Of a stretch of DNA of 11,955 nt, positions 4,997-11,955 are shown piece after piece; position 1 is the first letter of the stretch; every line of letters begins with the position of its first letter. The translations under genes were made by a program, and so were the position numbers. Origin of the DNA: Clostridia bacterium (GTDB taxonomy: Bacteria > Bacillota > Clostridia > Oscillospirales > QAMX01); NCBI GenBank assembly GCA_017547975.1, contig JAFYNU010000110.1, positions 1-11,955 on the forward strand, read 5' to 3'. The notes under the pieces are model-generated. The model ran no database searches and was not told the DNA's origin. It saw only the letters and a list, made by a program, of their open reading frames with translations.

Positions 4997-6916
4997 TTAA
5001 CCGAGCCTCCCAAATCGTTTTTCAATTTCGTTTTTCCCGATTCGAAAGACACAGGGACGTCCATGGGGGCAGAAGCGAATATCCTGAAAATCCAAAACAC
5101 GTTCGCAAAGGGCATTCAGTTCGGCTTCAGTTGTGTATTCGCCGCCCTTAACCGCGGCACGGCAGGCCACCGAATAGAGCAGTCGTTCTCTGACCGAAAG
5201 GCGCTTGTCGTGCTTGCCCTCCGAAAGGGCTGTACTGATCTCTGAGAGGGAGGCGGAAACATCATGGCCTAAAAGGCAAAGCGGAATCCGACGAACCAGT
5301 AAACTGCCGCTGCCGAAATCTTCAACCTCAAAGCCGGCCTTTTCCAGTTCGTCAAAGGCGGCAATCAGGGTGGAGTATTCGTCCCGGGCCAATTTCACCA
5401 CGAGAGGAGTTAAAAGAAGCTGGGAATCGGGCTCTCCTTCGTGGGTGAGAAGCTCTTCGTAAAGCATACGTTCATGGGCAGCGTGTTTGTCGATGACAAA
5501 CAGGTCATTTTCGCCTTCGGCAATGATGTAGGTATGGAAAACCTCGCATTTGTAACGGTAGGAAGGCGCTTTAACAAAGGTTTCCTGAACCGGAATCTCC
5601 TCTGTCTCTTGCGAAGGAGTGGGGGAAGGAAGGGGATCCTGGGGTTCCTCAATGGGCGCATCATTCTTCTTTTCAACCTGATAGGAAAAAGAGGGGGCGG
5701 AGACCATGGGAAGCGGTTCTTCTTCTTCGGATACAGGATCTTTGGGTGCGGGAGCGGGGAAAAATACTGCGTTTGCTTTGATTTCCTTTGGAACGGCGGG
5801 GGTTACAGAAACCGGGGCAGATTCGATTGGAGTAATCTCCGGAGCCGGGGGAGGAGTGATATCGGAGGCAGGTTGACCGCTTGGTACCGCTTCCTTTTCG
5901 GAAGAGGCCGATTGGGTCAAATCCACCTCGGCACTGCCGCGAATCAAAGATTTAATGCCAAAATAAACGCAATCGAATACATCCTTTTCCCGGACAAATT
6001 TGACCTCGGTTTTGGCAGGATGAACGTTTACGTCCACCAATTCGTAGGGAATGGTAATGTCTAAGAAGCAGAAAGCATACTTGCCAAAGGGCATAGCATT
6101 CTTGTATGCTTCGTCCAGACAGGCGGCGAGCATACGGGACTTGATGGGGCGGGTATTGATACTGAAAAACTGCATGGCTCGATTGCCGCGCCCCGCTGTG
6201 GGTTTGGCAGTATATCCCCGAACAGAAACTCCGTTGTAGTCATACTTCAGGGGCATCAGCTTGGTGGCATATTCCGAACCGTAAATACAGTAGATGGCGG
6301 AGAGAAGATTGCCGTCACCGGGAGTGTGCATGACCTCTTTGCCGTCCTTATAAAGACGGAAGGATACTTCCGGATGGGAAAATGCGGCACGTTCTACCAC
6401 CCCCTCCACCATGCTGGCTTCGGCGGAATCCCGCTTCATGAATTTCAAACGGGCAGGAGTGTTGTAAAAGAGGTCGCTTACCGAAATGTTGGTGCCCTCC
6501 GGGCAGCCAATCGGTTGTTGGGAAACGGTTTCCCCGCCTTCCATAATCAACTCGGTGCCTTCAATGGAGCCACGCGGTTTGGTAATCAGCTGAATCCTGG
6601 AAACCGCTGAAATGGCGGCCAAAGCTTCCCCGCGGAAACCCATGGTAACAATACCAACCAGATCATCGGTGGGGAGCTTGCTTGTGGCATGGCGCGAAAA
6701 ACAGAGCGCAGCGTCATCGGGAGACATACCGATACCGTCATCGGCAACCCGAAGCAGACCCAGTCCGCCGCGTTCCACCCAAACGGTGATGTTTTCGGCG
6801 CCTGCATCCAGGGCATTTTCAATCAGCTCTTTGGCAACCGAGGAAGGTCTTTCGCAAACTTCGCCGGCGGCAATCAGGTCCCGCATGTGACGGGGTAAAA
6901 CACGGATCGATCCCAT
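4997..6916 (-). CDS. mutL: DNA mismatch repair protein MutL, endonuclease type
   Basis: GHKL ATPase that couples mismatch-bound MutS to strand incision. ATPase motifs: KELIENALDAG (29-39), DDGIGM (59-64), RHATSKL (75-81) and GFRGEAL (93-99); NVHPAKTEVKF (297-307) closes the N-terminal half. A Pro/Ser/Glu-rich linker runs about 328-450. The C-terminal half carries the nicking-endonuclease signature of MutH-less bacteria: DKHAAHERMLYE (476-487, the DQHA(X)2E(X)4E motif with Lys for Gln), ACRAAVK (584-590) and CPHGRP (616-621). QLLLTP (499-504) resembles the beta-clamp-binding motif of B. subtilis MutL. The length, 639 residues, is normal. Start: ATG at 6916 with AAAGGAG 6 bases upstream; an in-frame TTG at 6934 overlaps that site and is unlikely. 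The gene follows DUF1846 by 33 bases. Confidence 0.97.
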   Translation of the reverse strand: MGSIRVLPRHMRDLIAAGEVCERPSSVAKELIENALDAGAENITVWVERGGLGLLRVADDGIGMSPDDAALCFSRHATSKLPTDDLVGIVTMGFRGEALAAISAVSRIQLITKPRGSIEGTELIMEGGETVSQQPIGCPEGTNISVSDLFYNTPARLKFMKRDSAEASMVEGVVERAAFSHPEVSFRLYKDGKEVMHTPGDGNLLSAIYCIYGSEYATKLMPLKYDYNGVSVRGYTAKPTAGRGNRAMQFFSINTRPIKSRMLAACLDEAYKNAMPFGKYAFCFLDITIPYELVDVNVHPAKTEVKFVREKDVFDCVYFGIKSLIRGSAEVDLTQSASSEKEAVPSGQPASDITPPPAPEITPIESAPVSVTPAVPKEIKANAVFFPAPAPKDPVSEEEEPLPMVSAPSFSYQVEKKNDAPIEEPQDPLPSPTPSQETEEIPVQETFVKAPSYRYKCEVFHTYIIAEGENDLFVIDKHAAHERMLYEELLTHEGEPDSQLLLTPLVVKLARDEYSTLIAAFDELEKAGFEVEDFGSGSLLVRRIPLCLLGHDVSASLSEISTALSEGKHDKRLSVRERLLYSVACRAAVKGGEYTTEAELNALCERVLDFQDIRFCPHGRPCVFRIGKNEIEKRFGRLG

Positions 6917-6922
6917 ACTGCA

Positions 6923-6929
6923 CTCCTTT
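6923..6929 (-). promoter_or_regulatory. Ribosome binding site deciding the mutL start
   Basis: AAAGGAG on the coding strand, 6 bases before the ATG at 6916. The in-frame TTG at 6934 lies just upstream of this site and has none of its own, so mutL is six codons shorter than its longest open frame. Confidence 0.85.
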
Positions 6930-6949
6930 CGCAAAGTGTTAGGGGGAGA

Positions 6950-8449
6950 TTATTTGAAATAAAGCTTTTTGGTGGGGTATTCGGGTTCACAGGTAATTTT
7001 GATACCAAGCTTTTTGTAGGTGGACGCATCCGGGGAGGAAATCATGCTGGAGGAGTGGGCGTCGCAACCCGAAAGAATTGGCAGTTTGGTTACCGCATAA
7101 GCAACCGTAGGGTTGGTGGCGGCACAAATACTCATGGCAGAAAGAACTTCTTCGGCGTTGAGTACCGGGTAGCTGTTGTGAAGAATGTTCTTTTTCATGT
7201 TCATCATGGGTTCCAGGATGACGGGGGAGATCAGGTGTAGATCATCAGCAATTCCGGCAAGATGCTTCACGGCGTTGATGATGACCGAAGCAGTGGCATT
7301 CATAATGGGGAGCGATTTCCCGGTGACGATGGTTCCGTCGGGAAGCTCCAGACTAACCACCTGTCCATCGGTGCCGTTGGGTTCGATGGAGGCGGCCTTT
7401 TTCAGGGCGGGAGCCACCACTCGCCGGTCGGCGGTGGAAATGCCCATTTCATTCATGATGAGCAGAATGCGTTCAGCTTCTTCGGGTCCCTTCTTGCCGA
7501 CCTTGGCATCGGTGAGGGCGCGGTAGTAACGTCGAATAATTTCTTGACGGGAGGCTTCATTCACCACGTCGTTGTCCGAGATGCAGAAGCCAACCATATT
7601 GACCCCCATGTCGGTGGGGGAACGGTACACAGAATCCCCCATGATCTTGGAAAGAATGGTGCGGACCACCGGGAATACTTCCACGTCACGGTTGTAATTG
7701 GTGGTGGAAACACCGTATGCTTCCAGGTGGAAGGGGTCGATCATGTTGACGTCCTTCAGGTCGGCGGTGGCGGCTTCGTAAGCCAGATTGACGGGATGCT
7801 TTAAGGGCAGATTCCAAATGGGGAAGGTTTCAAACTTTGCATAACCCGCTCTGCCGCCCCGCTTGTATTCATGATACAGCTGGGAGAGACAGGTGGCAAG
7901 CTTGCCGCTGCCGGGACCGGGGGCGGTGACAACCACCAGGGGACGGGAGGTTTGGATGTAGGGGTTGGCGCCGTAGCCAGCATCGCTGACGATGGTATTG
8001 ACGTCGGTGGGATAGCCCAGGGTGGGAGCATGCAGATAAACGCTTTCTCCCCGCTGTTCCATCATGTTCTTAAACTTAATGGCGGCTTCCTGGCCGGTAA
8101 ACAGGGTGATCACCACCGAACTGATGTGAAGGCCCAGGGCACGAAGCTTGTCCATGTGCCGCAGAACGTCCATCTCGTAGGTGATTCCCAAGTTGCTGTT
8201 CATTTTGTTGCTTTCGATATCCTTGGCGCTGATGCAAAGGATCATTTCTGCCATATCCTTGAAGGCTTGCAGTACCTCGATCTTTCCGTTGGGACGATAG
8301 CCGGGAAGAACGCTGGCGGCGTGCTGGTCATCAAACAGTTTTCCGCCGAATTCCAGATAGAGCTTTCCACCGAATAGGTCGATACGTTCGGTAATCTTTT
8401 CCATTTGTGTACGGATATACTTATCTCCGTCAAAACCAATTTTCTTCAT
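6950..8449 (-). CDS. DUF1846 (UPF0371) family protein of unknown function
   Basis: A 499-residue soluble protein; I see no signal peptide or membrane segment. It matches the DUF1846 family by the start MKKIGFDGDKYIRTQMEKI with FGGKLFDDQHAASVLPGY (35-51), by the segment KFETFPIWNLPLKHPVN (205-221) and by SPTDMGVNMVGF (277-288). A glycine-rich loop, APGPGSGK (176-183), follows a hydrophobic strand (RPLVVVT) and precedes a helix. It resembles a nucleotide-binding loop but is not a canonical Walker A, since Leu follows the Lys. Function is unknown to me. The gene is tied into the repair operon: its AGGAGG overlaps the mutS stop codon, it starts 12 bases after mutS and ends 33 bases before mutL. 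Base composition looks like its neighbours. A link to mismatch repair is suggested by position alone; co-placement for expression reasons is equally possible. Confidence 0.9.
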   Translation of the reverse strand: MKKIGFDGDKYIRTQMEKITERIDLFGGKLYLEFGGKLFDDQHAASVLPGYRPNGKIEVLQAFKDMAEMILCISAKDIESNKMNSNLGITYEMDVLRHMDKLRALGLHISSVVITLFTGQEAAIKFKNMMEQRGESVYLHAPTLGYPTDVNTIVSDAGYGANPYIQTSRPLVVVTAPGPGSGKLATCLSQLYHEYKRGGRAGYAKFETFPIWNLPLKHPVNLAYEAATADLKDVNMIDPFHLEAYGVSTTNYNRDVEVFPVVRTILSKIMGDSVYRSPTDMGVNMVGFCISDNDVVNEASRQEIIRRYYRALTDAKVGKKGPEEAERILLIMNEMGISTADRRVVAPALKKAASIEPNGTDGQVVSLELPDGTIVTGKSLPIMNATASVIINAVKHLAGIADDLHLISPVILEPMMNMKKNILHNSYPVLNAEEVLSAMSICAATNPTVAYAVTKLPILSGCDAHSSSMISSPDASTYKKLGIKITCEPEYPTKKLYFK

Positions 8450-8456
8450 ACCGGAA

Positions 8457-8463
8457 CCTCCTT
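8457..8463 (-). promoter_or_regulatory. Ribosome binding site of the DUF1846 gene, overlapping the mutS stop
   Basis: AAGGAGG on the coding strand shares two bases with the TAA stop of mutS (8462-8464) and stands 7 bases before the ATG at 8449. Tight packing suggests translation is coupled to mutS. Confidence 0.85.
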
Positions 8464-11065
8464 ACAATTCGTTTGCTTTTTTGTGTAGCTGATACAGGAT
8501 ATTCAATGCCTCAATGGGCGTCATGGTGTCAATGCTGATGGATTTCAGTTCCTCAACCACCTGATTGGTGGCCCCCATGGCAAAGGAGAGCTGATCGGGA
8601 GTCTCTTCCTTGATGCGTCCGACGGAACGGGATTCCCGGGGATTTTCATCCTCCAGAGAAGCGAGAATCGCCTTGGAACGATTGATAACGGGATTGGGGA
8701 GACCTGCAAGCAGGGCTACCTCAATGCCATAGCTGTCATCCGCACCGCCGGGAATGATCTTTCGCAGGAAAGAAATCTGGTCGCCGCGCTTTTTGACCGC
8801 AATGTTGTAGTTCTTGATGCCCGGCATGCTTTCTTCCAGGGCGGTAAGCTCATGGTAGTGTGTGGCAAAAAGGGTACGGGCACCGATCTTTTTCGGGTCG
8901 TTGATGTATTCCACCACCGCCCTGGCAATGGCCATACCATCGAAGGTGCTGGTACCGCGGCCGATCTCGTCCAGAATAATCAGACTCTTGTTTGTGGCAT
9001 TATCCAAAATCTCGGCCACCTCGCTCATTTCCACCATGAAGGTGGAACGGCCGCTGGACAGGTCGTCGGAAGCGCCTACACGGGTGAAGAGCTTATCGAT
9101 AATGCCGATATGGGCGCTTTCTGCCGGGACAAAGCTGCCGGTTTGGGCCATCAAGGCGATCAGGGCAACCTGCCGCATGTAGGTGGACTTACCTGCCATG
9201 TTGGGGCCGGTAATAACCGCTACCCGGTTTTCGCCGGAATCCAAAAGAACGTCGTTGGGAACAAAGAGCTCTCCGCCCGACATTCGTTCTACTACAGGGT
9301 GCCGACCGCCGATGATCTCCAGTTTGTCGGAAAGATCCACCAGGGGGCGGGTGTAACGGTAGCTAACGGCATTGGATGCCAGGGAAAGGAGGACGTCCAG
9401 GCTGGATACGGCATCAGCCGTGTTCTGGATACGGACCGATTCGGCGGCAACCGTTTTGCGGACCGAATCAAAGAGGTTATATTCCAAATTCCGGAGCTTG
9501 TCATCCGCCGAAAGAATGTCGCTTTCAATGACCTTCAGTTCTTCGGTGATGTAACGCTCCGAGTTTACCAGCGTCTGCTTACGGATGTAATCGGGGGGAA
9601 CCAGGCTGCGGTTGGAATTGGTGATGTCAATGTAGTAACCGAAGACCTTGTTATAGCTGACTTTCAGGTTTTTGATGCCGGTGCGTTCCCGTTCACGGGA
9701 TTCCACGGCGGCAATCAGTTCTTTGCCGTGCTTGGAAATATAGCGCAGACGATCTACCTCTTCATGGTATCCGTCCTTGATCATGCCGCCCTCCCGCAAG
9801 AGATAGGGAGGATCATCGGTGATGGCACGATCGATCAAATCACGGATATCCGAAAGGGGATCCAGACCCTTGAAGACCTCCTGTAGGAGCACCGATTTGG
9901 TGTAGGAAATCATACTTTGCAAATCGGGGATAATGGAAAGGGCACTCCAAAGAGCACGCAGGTCGCGGCAATTTGCGGTACCGTAGACGATGCGGGTGGT
10001 GAGCCGCTCCATGTCGGTCATGCTCCGTAGGGTGTGGCGGGCTTCTTCTCGCACAAGGGTATTATCCACCAATTCAGCAACGGCATTCTGGCGCTTATCG
10101 ATGGCGGCGGGATTCATCAGGGGCTTTTCCACCCAATGGCGAAGCTTGCGGCTTCCCATACCGGTTATGGTGCTGTCCATAACGCCCAGGAGGCTGCCGT
10201 GTTTGGATTTGCCAAGCATGGTTTCGCTGATTTCCAAATTACGGAAAGCGGTGTCACCAATATCCATAAAGGAAGCTTCCTGATAAATAGAAAGCTTACG
10301 AATGTAGGAGAGATCGCTCTTTTTTGCATCGGTCAGGTAACGCAGAAGACTGCCGACGGCAATGATCATGGCATCCCGGTAGGGTTCACGGCATTCCACA
10401 CCGTCGGAAAAACGAGATTCCACTTCGGCTTTGGCGGAAGCTTCATCAAAAAAGTCATCTTCCACCGATATGCGGATACGCATTCGATTACGGATATAAT
10501 CCATCAACTGACGGCAATCGGCCGCATCTTTGTTCAATATCACTTCGGAGGGGGAGAAACGGGAAAGCTCAGAAATCAATCGGGAGGAATAATCGCTTCC
10601 GTATACGCCGGTAGCACTGCATTCGCCGGTGGAAATATCGATAAATACAATCCCACAATTTTTGCGCATCAGGTGAATGCCGCAGATATAGTTGGAACGG
10701 CGATCATCCAGCATGGAGTCCTCGGTAATGGTACCGGGAGAAATTGTGCGGATGATTTCGCGTTTAACCAGTCCCTTTGCAAGGGCGGGATCCTCCACCT
10801 GTTCGCAAATGGAAACCTTGAAGCCCTTTGCCACCAGCTTGGCGATATAGTTTTCACTGGAGTGGAAGGGAATTCCGCACATGGGAGCCCGCTCCGGCTG
10901 ACCGCAGTCTTTCCCGGTCAGAACCAGATCCAGTTCGCTGGAGGCAATTTTCGCATCCTCAAAAAACAGCTCGTAAAAGTCACCAAGGCGGAAAAACAGG
11001 AGAGAATCCTGGTTTTGTTCCTTGATGGAAAGATACTGTTTCATCATGGGGGTAAATTCAGCCAT
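8462..11065 (-). CDS. mutS: DNA mismatch repair protein MutS
   Basis: Mismatch-sensing ATPase that clamps DNA and recruits MutL. The mismatch-binding Phe-X-Glu is Phe30-Tyr31-Glu32 within FRLGDFYELFFEDA. The connector, lever and clamp regions are complete (for example KVSYNKVFGYYIDIT). The ABC-type ATPase has Walker A GPNMAGKST (620-628), SGRSTFMVEM, Walker B LIILDEIG (695-702) and the ATHYHE histidine loop (734-739). QLSFA (825-829) matches the position of the beta-clamp-binding motif of Gram-positive MutS, and the last 20 residues (ALNILYQLHKK) fit the C-terminal oligomerisation helices. At 867 residues it is a full-length MutS1, not the anti-recombination MutS2. Start: ATG at 11065 with GGTGA about 5 bases upstream; an in-frame GTG at 11074 would add three residues and lies inside that site. 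It begins 14 bases after the miaB stop. Confidence 0.97.
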   Translation of the reverse strand: MAEFTPMMKQYLSIKEQNQDSLLFFRLGDFYELFFEDAKIASSELDLVLTGKDCGQPERAPMCGIPFHSSENYIAKLVAKGFKVSICEQVEDPALAKGLVKREIIRTISPGTITEDSMLDDRRSNYICGIHLMRKNCGIVFIDISTGECSATGVYGSDYSSRLISELSRFSPSEVILNKDAADCRQLMDYIRNRMRIRISVEDDFFDEASAKAEVESRFSDGVECREPYRDAMIIAVGSLLRYLTDAKKSDLSYIRKLSIYQEASFMDIGDTAFRNLEISETMLGKSKHGSLLGVMDSTITGMGSRKLRHWVEKPLMNPAAIDKRQNAVAELVDNTLVREEARHTLRSMTDMERLTTRIVYGTANCRDLRALWSALSIIPDLQSMISYTKSVLLQEVFKGLDPLSDIRDLIDRAITDDPPYLLREGGMIKDGYHEEVDRLRYISKHGKELIAAVESRERERTGIKNLKVSYNKVFGYYIDITNSNRSLVPPDYIRKQTLVNSERYITEELKVIESDILSADDKLRNLEYNLFDSVRKTVAAESVRIQNTADAVSSLDVLLSLASNAVSYRYTRPLVDLSDKLEIIGGRHPVVERMSGGELFVPNDVLLDSGENRVAVITGPNMAGKSTYMRQVALIALMAQTGSFVPAESAHIGIIDKLFTRVGASDDLSSGRSTFMVEMSEVAEILDNATNKSLIILDEIGRGTSTFDGMAIARAVVEYINDPKKIGARTLFATHYHELTALEESMPGIKNYNIAVKKRGDQISFLRKIIPGGADDSYGIEVALLAGLPNPVINRSKAILASLEDENPRESRSVGRIKEETPDQLSFAMGATNQVVEELKSISIDTMTPIEALNILYQLHKKANEL

Positions 11066-11079
11066 TTTTTTCACCGTCT

Positions 11080-11955
11080 TTATTCATCCATCGGTTCACC
11101 GATCAGACTCCAGGTGGTGGAACCGGTAATTTTTACGTTGCCGAAGGAACCGATGCGGCTGGGATCCTGCTTGACAATTACAAGGCGACCGTCATCGGTG
11201 CGGGAGGAAAGAGCATCCTTATCCCGGGAAAAACCATCATAAAGCACCGTTTCAACCATGCCGATCCGGGAAGCGTGACTTTCCTTGGAAATGGCATCCT
11301 GCACGGCGACCAGTCGAAGAAAACGATCCTTGATGACCTCTTCCGGGGTATCGTCGGGTATCTTGGCGGCCTTGGTGCCCTCTCTGCGGGAGAAGATGAA
11401 GGTGAAAAGGGAGACGAATCCAATTTCACGGACCAAGTCCTCGGTCATTTGGTAATCCTCCTCGGTTTCACCGGGGAAGCCAACGATCACGTCGCTGGTG
11501 ATGGCAAGGTCTGGGGTATAGCGGCGGGCAAGCTCGATTTTACGTTTGTATTGCTCAGCGGTATAACCACGGTTCATTTCCCGCAAGATACGGTCACTGC
11601 CCGACTGGAAGGGGAGGTGCAGGGCGGCGGAAACCTTTTCACACTCGCTGATGGCACGGAAAAGCTCTTCTCCGGCATCCTTGGGGTGGCTGGTCATAAA
11701 GCGAATCCGAAAATCACCGGGAATTCGATTGATCTCCCGGAGCAAAGCAGGAAAGCCCCCGTCAATTCCTTTGTAGGAGTTTACATTTTGGCCCAAAAGT
11801 GTGATTTCTTTGTGACCGGCTTCGATGATCTCCCGGGCTTCCCGAATGACGTCGGAGGCGGCGCGGCTCTGTTCGCGTCCCCGGACGTAGGGAACGATGC
11901 AGTAGGAGCAGAAATTATTGCAACCCTTCATAATGGGGAGCCATGCCTTGATGCC
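11080..11955 (-). CDS. miaB: tRNA-2-methylthio-N6-dimethylallyladenosine synthase MiaB, C-terminal 291 residues (5' end off window)
   Basis: Radical SAM methylthiotransferase that converts i6A37 to ms2i6A37, acting on the product of MiaA encoded in the same operon. The visible part begins GIKAWLPIMKGCNNFCSYC, with the radical SAM cluster cysteines at visible residues 12, 16 and 19 (bases 11922 to 11899). It continues with VPYVRGRE, LPFQSGSDRILREMNRGYT and SDVIVGFPGETEEDY, wording specific to MiaB rather than RimO or MtaB. The last 60 or so residues form the TRAM RNA-binding domain. The N-terminal UPF0004 domain, which holds the second iron-sulphur cluster, must lie beyond the right edge. The frame is open to the edge and the upstream codons still match the family, so the internal ATG at 11931 is not the real start. 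Confidence 0.96.
   Translation of the reverse strand, partial: GIKAWLPIMKGCNNFCSYCIVPYVRGREQSRAASDVIREAREIIEAGHKEITLLGQNVNSYKGIDGGFPALLREINRIPGDFRIRFMTSHPKDAGEELFRAISECEKVSAALHLPFQSGSDRILREMNRGYTAEQYKRKIELARRYTPDLAITSDVIVGFPGETEEDYQMTEDLVREIGFVSLFTFIFSRREGTKAAKIPDDTPEEVIKDRFLRLVAVQDAISKESHASRIGMVETVLYDGFSRDKDALSSRTDDGRLVIVKQDPSRIGSFGNVKITGSTTWSLIGEPMDE

Noticed and set aside
6917..6934. Upstream in-frame TTG start for mutL
   Set aside because: It lies just before the strong AAAGGAG that serves the ATG at 6916, has no site of its own, and MutL proteins normally begin close to that ATG.
7900..7923. Walker A P-loop in the DUF1846 protein
   Set aside because: APGPGSGK lacks the following Ser/Thr and the usual first Gly of GxxxxGK(S/T). 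It is kept only as a glycine-rich loop, not as proof of ATP or GTP binding.
8852..9886. 344-codon plus-strand frame inside mutS
   Set aside because: Antisense to the conserved MutS ATPase and clamp regions; no ribosome binding site of note and no recognisable motifs.
10034..11242. 402-codon plus-strand frame spanning the mutS-miaB junction
   Set aside because: Runs opposite two well-conserved genes and their junction; its composition is that of an antisense shadow produced by rare use of certain codons.
11929..11931. ATG at 11931 as the start of miaB
   Set aside because: The frame stays open and MiaB-like (KAWLPI) upstream to the window edge, and this ATG would leave a protein without its N-terminal domain.

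Overview
The window is a gene-dense, single-orientation stretch: all nine genes lie on the minus strand, so transcription runs from the right end to the left. Gene content, strong AGGAGG-type ribosome binding sites, a Gram-positive SepF/DivIVA division module and an endonuclease-type MutL point to a member of the Clostridia. Codon use with moderate-to-high GC and several sequence details suggest the Oscillospirales/Ruminococcaceae neighbourhood, but that finer placement is inference. Two genes run off the window: miaB (5' end missing at the right edge) and ileS (3' end missing at the left edge).

Right half (11955 to 4077): miaB - mutS - DUF1846 gene - mutL - miaA. The genes are separated by 2 to 33 bases and each has a ribosome binding site in or just after the preceding gene, so this reads as one operon. 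It joins DNA mismatch repair (MutS recognises mismatches; MutL, with an intact endonuclease signature, nicks) to the two enzymes that build the ms2i6A37 tRNA modification (MiaA prenylates A37; MiaB methylthiolates it). The unexplained member is a 499-residue DUF1846 protein between mutS and mutL.

Left half (4015 to 1): a well-formed sigma-A-type promoter (TTGTAA, 17 bases, TATAAT) lies in the 82-base gap between miaA and the next start of translation that the promoter allows. It starts a second unit: a membrane-anchored HlyD-like protein - sepF - divIVA - ileS. This is a shortened form of the Firmicutes ylm-divIVA-ileS division cluster. The ylmG and ylmH genes usually found between sepF and divIVA are absent, the ileS leader has no room for a T-box, and an HlyD-like gene leads the unit. 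SepF tethers FtsZ to the membrane, DivIVA marks curved membrane at septa and poles, and IleRS charges tRNA-Ile.

I found no RNA genes, mobile elements, CRISPR arrays, prophage genes or broken genes. No intergenic stretch exceeds 300 bases. This is mostly a conserved housekeeping region. The parts worth a second look are the DUF1846 gene inside the repair operon, the HlyD-like protein leading the division unit, the short motif islands in the DivIVA tail, and several start-codon corrections.
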